Positions 13,799 through 26,178 of a stretch of 64,000 bases of DNA are shown one piece after another. Position 1 is the stretch's first letter; every line of letters begins with the position of its first letter. The notes under the pieces are model-generated. The model ran no database searches. It was given only the letters and a program-made list of their open reading frames with translations, and was not told where the DNA came from. The translations under genes were made by a program, and so were the position numbers. Source of the DNA: Cymbidium sinense (Eukaryota > Streptophyta > Magnoliopsida > Asparagales > Orchidaceae); NCBI GenBank assembly GCA_021442155.1, contig CM038228.1, forward strand, positions 83,209,095 to 83,273,094. The letters are read 5' to 3'.

Positions 13799-13884
13799 GG
13801 AGAGTTTACTTTGCTTGACTAAGACTTTACTTTGCTTGACTAAGACTTTATTTTGCTTGACTAAGACTTTATTTTGCTTGACTT
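13799..13884. promoter_or_regulatory. Four-copy 21-bp repeat carrying TTGACT W-boxes
   Basis: A 21-bp unit with core TTTGCTTGACTAAGACTTTA is repeated about four times in tandem. Each unit carries TTGACT, which matches the WRKY-factor W-box TTGAC[C/T], at 13815, 13836, 13857 and 13878, exactly 21 bp apart. The array lies 132-200 bp upstream of the ATG at 14015 of the second receptor kinase. WRKY factors control many plant immune genes, so a role as a pathogen-response element is plausible, but it is inferred from motif and position only. Confidence 0.6.
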
Positions 13885-14014
13885 GGAAATAAAAAAAATT
13901 TAAAATAGATAAATCTGAACGAGTACGAGATGTAGATAAATTTCTGTAAGCTCTAAAGGCACCACAGATATCAGAGCTCCTGTGAAATAATAACAAGAAC
14001 CTAAAAATAGATTC

Positions 14015-17000
14015 ATGAAGTTGTTCATAGAAGATTTTTTAATCAGTGTGAGGCTCATCATAGCTTTCTTCCTCTTGCTTGTATGCTCAGATCTTTCATA
14101 TCCACTCTCCTCCATTGCTGCCAATAATAATGCAACAGATTATGAAGCACTTGTTTGTTTCAAGCATCAACTCTTGAAGCAGCAGCAGAGCAACTCTTCT
14201 TCTTCCGCCACTTTAATCTTGAGCTCATGGAGGAATGGCACCAATAAGCTTTTTTGCTCATAGGAAGGGGTCACATGCGCAAGCATCCCAGTGAGTTATA
14301 GCTTTGGATCTTAGGTCCATTGGCTTGACAGGTCCTCTTCCTACTTGTACTTCCAAGCCCACCTTCCTCAAAAGGCTTGATCTCAGTAACAACAATCTGT
14401 ATGGAGAGATCCCTCCAAGTCTCTCACGCTTGAGGCATCTGCAACTTCTCAATCTGAGCACCAATTCCCTTCAAGGAGCATTTCCTACCAACCTGAGCTC
14501 CGAGCTTATAGCCCTCGACTTGAGCATAAACAATTTCTCTAGTAAAATTCCCTCCACCTTCTTCTTCTTGCCGAAGCTCAAATACATGTACATTAACTAC
14601 AACAGTAATAGCGGCAACATCCCAACTTCTTTGGGAAATCTTTCATCCATAGAATCTCTCTACATGGTGGCCAACAATCTCGAGGGAAGCATTCCTGCAC
14701 AAATAGGAAGCCTCAAAAATCTAAGAAATTTAAGTCGAGTTTGAATAATCTATCGCATCATTCCTTCTTGTATCTTCAACCTCTCTCGCTGCTTTCTTTG
14801 AGCGAAAATCATTTCTCTGGTGGCTTTTCAACCAGCATCACAAGTACTCCTCCTCGTCTAGAAATCCTATATTTAGGCAGTAACATGCTCAGCGGATCTC
14901 TAATTCAGGCTTTCATTAATTGACCTCATGGCTTGATATGAAAAATAAACTCACAGTGCATCACTGACCTTGGAAATTTTAATCTCAAGCTCCTTAGCTT
15001 AAAATCAAATGAATTTGAATCCAATGATGTAGAAAGCTGGAAATTCATTGATTCTCTGACCAACTGCACTGGCTTACAAACCCTTGCTCTTGAAATGAAT
15101 AAACTTGGGGTGTTCCAAAAATTGCCAACCTTTCGATCAAGCTCCAAGACCTCTTAATTGGCGGCAACCATATCTCAGGAAGCATCCCATCCGAAATCGA
15201 GAAGCTCATCAACTTGAATTCATTGGGAATGGAGTTGAACAATCTCACGGGAGATATACCACACAACATTGGGAAACTTAAGTTGCGGGGCTCTCTTTGG
15301 CCAATGACTTAATGAGCCATCCCTCTCTCCATGGCAAACCTCACCTACAATTGGATTTTGGTGATAATCAATCAGAGCCATTCCTTCAAATATTGGAAAT
15401 CTCAGCCTAAATGTCTTGATTCAACATAACAACCTTGTAGGTACTATTCCCAAAGAACTTTAGGCATTTCGCACTATCGCTTATCCGGGCTTGGCCAACC
15501 ATTTTGATGGGGTGATTCCCCCAGAAGTTGGCAAGCTCGTGAGTCTCAATATTCTAGATCTTTCTTACAATAAATTCAAAGGCATGATACCACAAACACT
15601 CGGAAGCTGTCAAATGCTAACCGAACTCTACTTGGACAATAACTTGTTTTATGGCCCTATTCCTACTGCTATAGGAAAGTTGCGGAGCTTAGAAAAATTA
15701 GACCTCTCTCGAAATAACTTGTCAGGTACCATTCCGGATTCTCTCCAAAATCTCAACTTGCTCTACCTATGTAATATATCATATAACAATTTTGAAGGTG
15801 AAGTGCCAAATGTTGGTGTTTTTAAAAATGCAACGACGATCGATCTTGATGGAAATACTGAGCTATGTGGAGGGATTCGCGAACTTCACCTTTCTGTGTG
15901 TGTCGAGGATTTTGAAAACAACAACAAAGTGAAGAGAACGCTTCATCGTGTTCTCATGATTTTGTTCCCAATCCTAGGTGCACTCCTGATCTTCCTATTC
16001 TTTGTCACAGACTACTACACACAAAGTACAACATCGAGAAGGAGAAATGCTTTGGGATAACCATTTCCAATGATTTCTTATATAGAGTTAGCTAAAGCAA
16101 CAGATGAGTTCTCTTCTGCTAATCTTATAGGGAGAGGAAGATATGGGTCGGTGTACAAAGGCATATTGCACCAAGGCCAAACAATAACAGCCATCAAAGT
16201 GTTCAACCTCGACATACGAGGAGGCTTCAGGAGTTTCACAGTTGAATGTGATGCTTTAAGAAACATTCGACATCGTAATCTTGTGAGAGTCTTGACATCT
16301 TGCTCGACCATTGATTTCAATGGCAAAGATTTTAAAGCTCGCTTATTTGAATTCATGCCAAAGGGAAACTTAGACGCAAATCGGGAGATTCGACCGATGG
16401 AGGAGTTTTTCTTAAACCAGAACAGGCTGAACATTGCCGCCATTAATGTCGAGGCTTTGGAATATCTTCACCATAGTTGTAAGCCACCTATTACCTTATG
16501 AAGCCAAGCAACATCCTACTTGATGAAGACATGATAGCTCATGTAGGAGATTTTGGGCTAGCAAGAATTCTTTCTGAATCTATAAGCATATCTCTCCAAA
16601 ATTTAGATAGTAAGAGTTGGATTAAAGGAACTATTGGTTATGTTGCTCCGTGAGTACTTTTCTAAGCATTATGATATACTTAAACTGAATTCTTCAACTT
16701 CCCTTGAATTGTTAGGAATAGAAAACTAAAAAAAGACATATGAGGATCAAAACTATGCAAACAAATAAAGTTCAAAACATACAATTACTAAATGTTCTTC
16801 ATCTTATTTGCGAATATGGAAGAGGAGCCCATTCATCTAGCTCGTGAGATGTCTATAGCTTTGGAATCATTCTATTAGAAATGCTCACGAAGGAGGCCTA
16901 TTGATGATATTTTCAAGGATGACTTAAACCTTCATAATGTCGTGCAACTACTTATCCCCATCGGTTAAGCGATATTTGATCCTAAAATATTAGTTGAAGA

Positions 17001-17202
17001 ACAACAAGATGCATACATGAGCAGTGTGGAAGAAGCAAGAAGAACCTATAGCAGAAGCATCATAGAGTGTTTGCATTCTATAGCAAAGGTTGGCCTTTCA
17101 TGCTCAGCTACTTCACCTGAGCAGAGACTTTGCATGAGAGATGCTGCTGCAAAATTACATGTAATAAGAGCTGCCTATCTTCAATCCAAAGAAGGTTAGG
17201 GA
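14015..17202 (+). pseudogene. LRR receptor kinase pseudogene 2 (LRR-XII, non-RD type)
   Basis: Same family as the copy at 4638-7803 and probably its tandem duplicate. Visible: a signal peptide (LIIAFFLLLVCSD), an LRR cap (NATDYEALVCFKHQLLKQQ), LRRs from about 14300 to 15830, a cysteine pair (ELCGGIRELHLSVC), a membrane segment (VLMILFPILGALLIFLFFV, about 15950-16005), and a kinase with IGRGRYGSVYKG, AIKVF, VECDALRNIRHRNLV and DFGLARIL. Breaks: the expected Trp of CSWEG is a stop (TAG, 14261-14263), and several LRR frameshifts occur between 14280 and 15490. The catalytic loop, expected as IVHCDLKPSN, reads PPIT then a frameshift into KPSN near 16490, so the HCD residues are gone. The intron after GYVAP (16650-16811) ends in CG rather than AG. 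A frameshift near 16890 and stops in exon 2 follow. The end is SKEG-stop at 17199. Non-functional as a kinase. Confidence 0.85.
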
Positions 17203-17292
17203 GGAGGACTTTGAGGAGATAGACAAGCTGCAATATCATCTTATAGTTAAGGAATATTTCAATCCACTTTATATATACCAATCATAGAATCA

Positions 17293-17334
<42 letters not shown>

Positions 17335-18115
17335 AATATATTTGATTAAATAGACAATAAATGACATTCATAATTTATGCATCGGTTTTATGTAATATAA
17401 TTTTGTTGTATTGTCATCTAAGCAATATCGAAAGTACTATTAATTTGATTAAAAATAAAATTTTGATAAAAATAAAAAATTGATTTAACTTTCTTGTGAT
17501 GTTTGAATCAAGTTGTTGCTAGACAAAAATGGAACAATTTTTGCGGGGATGAAAATAACTAGAATTATCCATCAACATCCCTATTTTTATAGCTAAGGGT
17601 ATGTATTATCTTATTTTAACTTAAAATTAAATCAAACTAAATTTTTCTGAGCAATTTAATTTGGTTTGAATTTTATAATTTGGATTTCAATTTTAATTCA
17701 AGAAAAGTTTAATTTTTATTTTTGGATTTGTTTATTAAAAAATTTTTGGATGGAAGTAAATAAATCAAATTTATTTAATAACTTGATAAAATTTTCATAG
17801 CCATCATGAAAATTTTGAAATATTTTTAGTGCATGAAAGTATATATATATATAATCGTAGCATAATTTAATGATGTATATCTAATATAGTGATAATGAAA
17901 AATAAAAATACAATGGGACATAATATCAGCGTGGTGGAGAAAAGTGGGTAGAATTGAATTGAGCTAATGCATAAATCTGAGCGACAGTAATGGAAAAATA
18001 AAATATTTCAGGGGAAAAAAAGAATATTATGGGATGAAGATGTTTGGAATTTTACATTTTTTGTCTCATTATTTTATAATTAAAATGATACGCATTAATA
18101 TTTGAATCTGTTAAT
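17203..18115. other. Intergenic AT-rich stretch with a (TA)n microsatellite
   Basis: The only distinct feature is an (AT)n tract at 17296-17331. No gene is recognised. Confidence 0.55.
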
Positions 18116-18306
18116 GGGAAATTTAAAAAATATCACATGATTCTTTTGTATTTACATACATATCACATAAAAAAATATATTATTATTAACTTTTTAATCT
18201 GAAATATTTTTCTCATAAGATAGTGTTATATATAAGTAAATTAGAAATTTTTGATATTTGATATGTAAATATAAAGGAATTATATGACATGTATATAAAA
18301 TTTTCT
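18116..18306. mobile_element. MITE, copy C (diverged)
   Basis: The ends form an imperfect terminal inverted repeat of about 44 bp: gaaatttaaaaaatatcacatgattc on the left, against aattatatgacatgtatataaaattttc on the right. It resembles copies A and B in the tttacata..atcacat..attctt order but is more diverged and shorter. Confidence 0.5.
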
Positions 18307-18339
18307 TTATATGATAAGCTAATGAATTAAAATTAACTC

Positions 18340-19990
18340 TACATGAAAAGTAGAAGAAATGATACTATGCAAGTAGAATTTGTTCATAATATGCAAGAGA
18401 TGAAATCTTCTTGAATAATAAAAGCATGATAAGTGATTTTCTAGGAAATAAGACAATAAAATAAGAATGCTAAGTTTAGCCTAATATGAGATGAGACAAG
18501 CCAACCTGATATTGTAATGCCTTCACTATGCAATGTAGTATTCAATTTGGCCTTGCCCATCTCCCTACACCACAATTCTATCATTTTTTTAATAGCTTAA
18601 CAGGAGGCCACTCATCTGAGGAGTGCTAGATTACAAATGTGCAAAACTATGAAGTCATCCAAGGAAAAGGGAAATCTATTTGTAATACTAAAAGAATTTG
18701 TGCATTGTTGCGCATAATGGCCTATTCTTTATATAATCCAGCATCTTTCCTTTCACTTCAAAAGGTGAAAGCCATTTGTATTCCCCAAATCTGCTTAAAA
18801 CCTATCAAGAACTGCTCTTTTATCATAGTGCCCTCTTTAGATTTTGGAAGTCATTTTCTTTCTTCTTTGAATCAATGAAATGAAGCATATTGTTCTTAAA
18901 ATAAAACTATCAGAAAAGTCAAAAGTGTCTCGATAGAAAAAAAAGAAAGATAATATATATACATTGGCATGCTATTACTAGAAAAATTAGGCACAAAGAA
19001 GTATTAACTAAACAAACAACAAACTAAAATAGCAATTGATGCTCTCATGAGAAGAAGAGTATGCTATGTCATAATGCCAACCGAGTACTGAAATTTCAAT
19101 GCTCCTTAAAATTTTCAAAAAGTTGTAACCGTCAAAATAGTATATGATTGCTACCGGTCTCTATCCTAATTTATTAAGGACTTGAGCTCAATCATGACAT
19201 ATAGAATTTGGGGTTAGGCATAAATATGCATAAGCACTCAACTCCCTCAAAATAAACTAAGTTTATTATTTAACATGAGCAACCAAAGGAAGTGGCCGAG
19301 CCCTCAAATAAATGAATAATTTTAGCCCTTGTCTCTTCGGCAAGTGACAAAATAGGAGTTGTTCTTGGGGAATGAATAGCATGTCAGTATGAATAAGAGA
19401 AAACATCAAAAGACAAATGTTGAAATAAGAGAAATCTAATCCAACTAATGAAACGTGATACCGAAAATCATCCAGTGCAACTAGGTTTAGATCTCAGATT
19501 CCTCGAGCGAATGGAAAAGGAAACATTGCCAGTGATTCAAAACCAAATTAAATCAATCAACATCTACAAAAAGATTAAAAACAACAAAGAAGAATCTAGT
19601 AATACTTCTTTCGTGATACAAGAACAGCCGGGAAGAAGAAGAGCTACTAAAAATGTTGAGCAATACCTAAATCTAGCCTACCGCAAGTGCAAACGCAGAT
19701 AATGGTAACGCTCTTGTGGAGAGAGAAAGGCAAGACGAGGTGAAGAAGATGTTAGAGAAGGAGCCAAATGAGGCTTATCAATAAATTATTTTTTAAGCCG
19801 TGGATCCTTGCCACCATCTTATTGTCGTTTAATCCATTTGCAAAATTGTGATATAAATAATTGTATAAAATTAAAATGATCTAAATCACATGAATTAGAT
19901 TTTAAAGATTAGTGTGAAAAAATCAAAATGGACTATGATATATATAGATATAGGTATGAATTATAGAGAATGTATTCTATGGTAGGAGTT
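18340..19990 (-). repeat. Partial duplicate of the boron transporter promoter, leader and intron 1
   Basis: This block matches 49650-51060 and then 54411-54670 in the same orientation. Shared stretches include gtagaagaaatgata at the start, caggaggccactcatctgagga in the middle and gttagagaaggagcc at the end. After that come ggatccttgccaccatcttattg and gaattatagaga. On the minus strand it would be the promoter, the leader exon and part of intron 1 of a BOR gene, but no coding exon follows below 18340. The TATA box present in the other copy is missing: after ggctcc the minus strand reads catttggctcc rather than ctataaaaggctcc. An 84-codon plus-strand frame (19448-19702) is not conserved as protein and is not supported as a gene. 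Confidence 0.75.
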
Positions 19991-20258
19991 AAAGGACCCT
20001 TAAACATTGGAATTATATTCAAAATATTATTTTACGATGTGTTTATTTAATGTTCTTTGAGAAGAGGAGATCATAGGCTAAGAAGTCCAATATAAATCTT
20101 TTTGTTAATTTGGGAGTTGAAATCAATGTTTATGATATACACTAGCTTTATTAGTGATGGTGTGTATCGACTATTCGTGATAATGGGTAATACAATGAGT
20201 GGATACATATATTAATGTCCATACTTGAGCATTATCATCTTTGCAACACTTAATTTCA

Positions 20259-21960
20259 TACTTCTCTTTTATTGTTCGACATTTTGCACCATAAAAGCAT
20301 TACACGTCTTATCACCATCTTATAAAATTTTTCCACTCGATGCATTCCTCCTTTTCAACCATCAAACTTGAGTTCAACTAATAACAACCCCATCTATTTC
20401 AGCATCACATTGATCAATAGATTGACACCAATGTCACAACCCCAATACAAGATCTTTGACAAATAAAATTACACTCTATATATTCTATTTTAGATTTACT
20501 CAAGCAAAAGCTTTTAAACTTTAAGGTTAACCTCTAAAATTTAAGTTTCTCTTGAACTCTCTCTCTAATATTATCAAAAAGAAGAATATCGTTAGCAAAA
20601 AAGAATGCACCAAGATAATGCTTTATCATATACTTTCTCAAAATCAACTAATATCATATGTAGATCGTCAATACCATCTCTACTTTTCCATCAAACTTCT
20701 TAATAAATGTACAACATCCATGGTATATGTACTCGACATAAAACTAAATGAATTTAAAAAAAAAATTTATGTCACGTCGTAACTTATGCTCAATTTCTCT
20801 CTCTCATAATTTTAATATATGCCACATTCACTTTAATTTCTTTATAATTTGCCCACTCTCATACATCAACTTTATTGTTAAAAATCAAAACTAACAACTC
20901 ATCTAACATCTTTTTAGTGTTTAAAACAATATTAATAAGATTAGTAAGCCAAGAAATTCTTCAATCTCCTAAGCATTTACACACTTCAATTAAAATATTA
21001 TCTTGTCCTAATGCTTTTCACACTTTATTTTTTAAAATCCCTTCAACTTTAGTTTTACTAATACAATAATAAAAGCAAAATTTTTTATTGTCATTTAGGT
21101 TACTAAGAACACTTTCTCACAACCATCACTAAAATTTTTATCAAAATATCGACTATGTTGAATATTATATTCTAAGATCTTTTTCTTAATATAAATCACT
21201 CGAATTAAATTTTTACTTCTCCTATCTTTTCTTAATATAAAGCACTCGAATTAAAATTTTTATCTTTTCTTGCACATTTTGACTCTATTAGTAACTATTT
21301 TTAAACTTGTTTAATCTCACTTGTCACTTTTTCTACGGTTTAACTTTTTTTACTGCTCAAGTATATTTTTATAACATGTTTAATCTCACTTGTCACTTTT
21401 TGTTACAAAACATTAAGTTTATCATCAACATCCCAAATACTAAAATCTTATAGCTTTCTTTTGAAAATACTTTTATTAGAATTTTTAAGTACCTCCATTC
21501 TTCTTAAAATCTGAAACTAGTAGTCAATTATGAATATTTAAACTTTCACTGAGAATGATCATACCATCTTTAAAATTTAAATGATCTATTTTTTTTTAAA
21601 AAAATAATCAATTTTTATTTTATTAGATCCATTCCTATGAGTGATAATATGCTCGCCCTTTTCTTAAATAAGGCAATAGAAATTACAAAATCATAAACTA
21701 AAATAAAACTCAACATGGTTCTAACTTCTTTATTAATCATTACAAACATATAGCTAGCCATCATGAATGATTTTAAAATCTTCTATCACTTTATCAATAT
21801 ATTCATTTAAATCTTCTAATAAATTTTTTTTAAGAGGTACTATTTGTATTAATCCGTTTAGATCATTTTAAGATTTTTTCTTTGGATCATACATTCTAAT
21901 TTATTTGAGAAATATAAACACTTAAAATATTAATAATCTTAGCTAGAGAAGCTTATTTCG
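20259..21960 (-). mobile_element. RTE-type LINE fragment, heavily decayed (RTE A)
   Basis: It aligns by eye with 51735-53890 of the second RTE copy, for example caccatcttataaaattttcc, attacactctatatattc and gtactattt-gtattaatcc. It is shorter through internal deletions. It would encode endonuclease and reverse transcriptase on the minus strand, but all frames are broken. The 3' tail and the 5' end of the element are missing. Confidence 0.7.
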
Positions 21961-23389
21961 CTCCACACAAGATGATGAATTAATTGAAGGTTGATTGCAT
22001 GGATTACAAGTGGCCTATAAGTAGTGATAAATACTTGAGTTATATAAGATAACCCTAAACATATATCAAATGTAGAGAGTCAATAATGTGGTAAGAAGAT
22101 TCATGTTATTATATAAGACATAAATGTGATCCTATAATTGAGGATGAATGGTGACATGCCTATACTATGAAGGATGGATCGTGTAGATCCATATTGTTAA
22201 TAGAGAATGATGCTTAAGGTCTTCATGAAGAATACAATGGAGGGCATTGATGGCCATATAAATCGGGAGTATCTAACTACCAATGGAGGGTGTTAATGAT
22301 TACTATAAACATAGGGCACCACACATCGATCAAATGATATTTATGAGGGCACAATAGAGAGTATTGATAAAGGGTATTAATGAAGATTAGATCAAATGTA
22401 TGATATATTAATATATGATATATGTAGAACAACACCAATCAAAAGCTTTCAAGAAGAGTATATCAATAAAGAGTGTTAACGAAAATATCCATTAAGAAAT
22501 GAACAAAAATGCAACAAAGTTGTTCAATCAAAGGCATAAGAGGCATAACTACAATAGAGGCGAAGATGGTGGGGATAATAAGCCAAAGATGGAGTGCACG
22601 AACCAACAGTAAGGCTTATTGCCTAGGGACAAGATTAAGAAGAATTGGGATAGCAATTACAAAAGAAAATTAATGGGAGGATATGATCAAAAAGAGATTA
22701 GAGAAGGCCACGAATGTGGTGGCCAAAGTCATTAGTGAGAACCAACGAAAGACACAACAAATATGGTCAATTAGTAACATGAAAGATGTCGGTCTACGAA
22801 AAGATATGCTAGGCAATGAAAGGATGAGACGGTATTTAAGCTTATGCCAACTCTTCTTGAAGAATAGAATTTTGACACCCATGACTCTCAATTTTAAAAG
22901 AACCAAAAGAAGCTGTTGACATAAAACAAAATTTGATAAAGAGGTCAAAATTGTTGGAAGATTTAGGGATAAATCAAATGAGTGATCTTCAAGTGCACAT
23001 GCAAAAAATAAGAGAGCGGCTTCCTCTTCCTAGTATCCAATGATACCCTCTAGCTTACTACAGCGAAGCAAATCAAAAAAAGCAAAGAAAATGCCGGTAA
23101 AAATATACAATTTAGTTTTTTTATTGATGATAAAACCACAAGAAATTGTTACAATAAAACTTGCTTGCTAAAGAATGTTACACTGAAACTAACACATTAT
23201 ATCATTACAACCACTCTTCTACACTCAAATTTCAACCTAAAATCCATCTACAATAAAATTATGGGTGCCAGTGAGGGCTTCAAAAACTACATCTTGACTT
23301 TTCATTTATTTTCGTTTAACTAAAACCCATATCATGGATGGCTTTTAAGCTCCCATCCTTCTCTACTCATGTATTAATGTACTGTTTCC
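21961..23389. other. Unassigned intergenic stretch
   Basis: No gene is recognised. Between about 22230 and 22400 a phrase like aatggagggcattgatggcc recurs in degraded form (caatggagggtgttaatga, agagagtattgataaagggtattaatga), which suggests old repetitive DNA. The last 300 bases would be 3' UTR and downstream flank of the boron transporter. Confidence 0.4.
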
Positions 23390-23443
23390 TTAATCATCTT
23401 CATATTTGGATTTCCTCTCCCTGGTGCCACCCTCAGGATAGAC
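23390..23443 (-). pseudogene. BOR exon 14 (C-terminus)
   Basis: After the acceptor ttgcag the exon reads VYPEGGTRERKSKYEDD then TAA. The phase is continuous with the previous exon, which ends IFQ. This fits the variable, hydrophilic cytosolic tail of BOR proteins. Confidence 0.85.
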
Positions 23444-23624
23444 CTGCAACAAATAAAAGACTGATAAATAAACCAACTTCCATTAAGCAAATGTACTACT
23501 GGACATAATTAGTCACTCTACATGATTTGCATGTAGTAACCAAATCAGCCATCAAGAATAAATATGAGCATAATTACTATATGAATTCTGTGGCAAAGGT
23601 TTAACAATAATGCAGTTTCCTCAC

Positions 23625-23759
23625 CTGAAAGATTCTCTCTTGCTTCAAGCATATAGTTCTGTGCTTAAGCTCTCCTCTGCTGGTGGTAAGCTCATCCAAT
23701 ATTTCAGCATCACATAAATCCTCATCACTATTGTCACTACATTTTTTAGCATCCGATTT
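23625..23759 (-). pseudogene. BOR exon 13
   Basis: This 135-nt exon lies between a gatatgcag acceptor and a cag-gtgagg donor. It reads KSDAKKCSDNSDEDLCDAE, then ILDELTTSRGELKHRT. The last stretch is the conserved cytosolic motif of plant BOR proteins. The frame is open throughout. Confidence 0.85.
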
Positions 23760-23899
23760 CTGCATATCGTTCAACATCTTTCATTTTCATAAGATGTTTC
23801 CAAAAGAGACTATTAAGATGAGATAAAACTATTTTCTCAAGTGTTTAATGCCGCGCGTGTGTGTGTGTGGCAATTGACAAGCTCTAGGCTATTATTCAC

Positions 23900-24190
23900 C
23901 TCAAATGAGAAACTACATTCCCGCTTAGGGGCTCCTGTGATTTCTTCATATTCAGCTGCATCAAGTTCCCATAAGTAATTTGGAAGAAAAAATTTAGGGA
24001 AGACATGTTGCCTGATTCCAATCAGAATGAAAAACAACAAAGGGAAGAGAATCCCAGCTATAGGTATCCATGTGACACCAAAGCATAGCAAAAGATACAC
24101 AAGGTGGAAAACTGAAAGCAACAATTTGCTTGAAGGTACAGACTCCACAAAGGATGCATGAGCAGCCCTCAAATTCAAAACAATATGACA
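23900..24190 (-). pseudogene. BOR exon 12
   Basis: The exon encodes HASFVESVP, a membrane segment (LCFGVTWIPIAGILFPLLFF) and LDAAEYEEITGAP, ending at the donor gag-gtgaat. The upstream edge is uncertain: the phrase gttttgaattt occurs twice about 30 bp apart, near 24190 and 24216, perhaps a small duplication at the acceptor. Confidence 0.85.
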
Positions 24191-25637
24191 AGGTCGGAAA
24201 AAATTCAAAACCTAATGGTGCAACTTTCAAACTAAGACAAAACCATAGTTTCTTTTCATAAGAGGGGTTGTATTCAGCCATATTCAAGGAGGATGAGGCA
24301 TGCTAGGCAGAAAAGGCTAAACCACTAATCAAAGCGATAAAATTTGCTCGTACCAATCATCTTGAAAGTCACGTTTTAAATAGTATGCTTTTTTTTTTTT
24401 TGTTTTTTTTTTTTGGAAACCACATTATTAAGGTTACAAGGTCCTTAATAGGGGTTACACTCAGAACTCTCGAAAGAGCTACAATCAACCTAAGGAGAAA
24501 AACCCCAAGCTAAATACATCAAAATCAAAGCATAAAATTGAAAGAGAAATGATAAATCGAACAATCATAAGAAGGCAATGATAAAATAAATTCGAACTAA
24601 CGGAGGGAAGAGTCCATGACACATCTAAGCAACTGCAAGGACAAAACTAAAACACGCAAAGGGAAAATCAAAGTTTATTTTAGCCAATTCAATAGTGCCG
24701 GTAAATCGGAATGCAAGATAATTTGAGCTTGATAGCGAAGAAGGGGGATAAAGAAGGCGCCAGGTCATTCACTGCCAATTGGGGCAATTGCAAATATGAG
24801 CATCCAACATCGGTAGGAAACCCAACCAAATGAAATGAAGTGAAGAACCTGACCCTCCTATCCCACAAACCTGACTCCCATAAGTGTATCGGAAAAACAA
24901 AGCGACTGACTCCCAAATGAATAAGGGGACATCCATGTAATCGAGAAAATGCCCCAATCTGAGGATAAGCCAAATACTATAGCGTGATGGGGATAACGGC
25001 AGTGCTAAAGCCACGACACCTTAGAATCCAAAGTAATAATGATGAGGCCAAATATTGCACTTGTAGATACTTAGATAAGATAAAACATGAAAAAAGGGTA
25101 GCCATCAAACAAAACCAAGGCAACAATATAAATGATTCTTCACATACCAACCATACCAAAGACTTATCTTTGCCGACCCAGAGCAAGTAATTACCAGCAA
25201 CCACATTAAATACCATAATGAAAAAATTAAAACATCACGGGTTATCCAACGCAACCCAATAAAAGGAAAGCTCGACCCGGGAAGGCTCCGCGGAACAATC
25301 AATCTGCAAGTCCATAATGAGGCAAAATGCACAACAAACCCGGTAATATTTTTCCAACCAATACCATAAAATAATCTGCCGACCATAGGTATCATAAGCA
25401 TACACATTAGCATCCAAACACCAACATTCCATTGCCAATGCCAAGTAAAGCCTAACAAAGCTCCACGGTTTAGCCAAACAACCAATCCCAACATAAAAGA
25501 ACCAAGATATACCATGGAAGGAAAAGCTAAACTTTCATTATTGGAAAGAAACCAGCAACAATAAAAAAATTAAGGGGTGATTGGACCGACAGGTCAAGCA
25601 ACAGCAAAACCATTCAGAGACAATGCCCCCAATCCTG

Positions 25638-26090
25638 TTAAAATCTGCAATAGGGAAGCCCAGTCCGATCGAGGTTAACTAAGCCTTTTAGATGATGAGG
25701 TAGAGTTAAGTTATCAAAGATAGCTCTGTTAGTCAGTCTAGCACCTAAGTTTGCTAGAAAATCGGCGCATGCATTGCCTTCCCTCCAAACATGGGAGATC
25801 TTATAATTGAATTTCGGAAGGAGGGTCCGGATATGCTTGAGGACATAAAACAATTCAGCATTACTAGCCTTTGTAGAAGTTAAGAGATTAATAATCAGCA
25901 AAGCATCCACTTCAATCCAGATGTTAAACCAGCCTTGTTGAAGGCAAATCTCAATGGCATAGTACACAGCCATAAGCTCAGCATATGGGACAGAACAGGG
26001 ATGCAGAGGAAAAGCAAAAGCATAAAGAACTTTACCAGTGTAGTCTCTAAAAATACCACAATCAGAACCATTACGGTGGACCGAAACCAT
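25638..26090 (-). CDS. LINE 1 RNase H domain, open reading frame
   Basis: A 150-residue open frame carries the RNase H fold markers: acidic Glu in YAELMAVYYAIEI (about residue 40), Asp in IWIEVDALLIINLL (about 61) and a late Asp in REGNACADFLANLGA (about 110). The first Asp should sit just upstream, in the VNTDGS-like part before the first Met. This domain removes the RNA strand during or after reverse transcription. It is the last part of a longer ORF2 polyprotein and is joined by a frameshift to the upstream part, so the Met start is probably not a true start. Confidence 0.75.
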   Translation of the reverse strand: MVSVHRNGSDCGIFRDYTGKVLYAFAFPLHPCSVPYAELMAVYYAIEICLQQGWFNIWIEVDALLIINLLTSTKASNAELFYVLKHIRTLLPKFNYKISHVWREGNACADFLANLGARLTNRAIFDNLTLPHHLKGLVNLDRTGLPYCRF

Positions 26091-26178
26091 CCAGATAATT
26101 TTAAGAAGGTTGTTTTGGGTTTAACCCAATAAACAACCTTCTCTTCTTGACATATAGTTGGAAGAGGTAGATGAAGAC

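Noticed and set aside
19448..19702. 84-codon plus-strand frame
   Set aside because: Its duplicate near 50.8 kb is not open in the same way; it is the antisense of the BOR leader block.
24689..25515. Several minus-strand frames of 79-136 codons with membrane-like stretches
   Set aside because: They lie in the 3' UTR of LINE 1, overlap each other in different frames and match no family.
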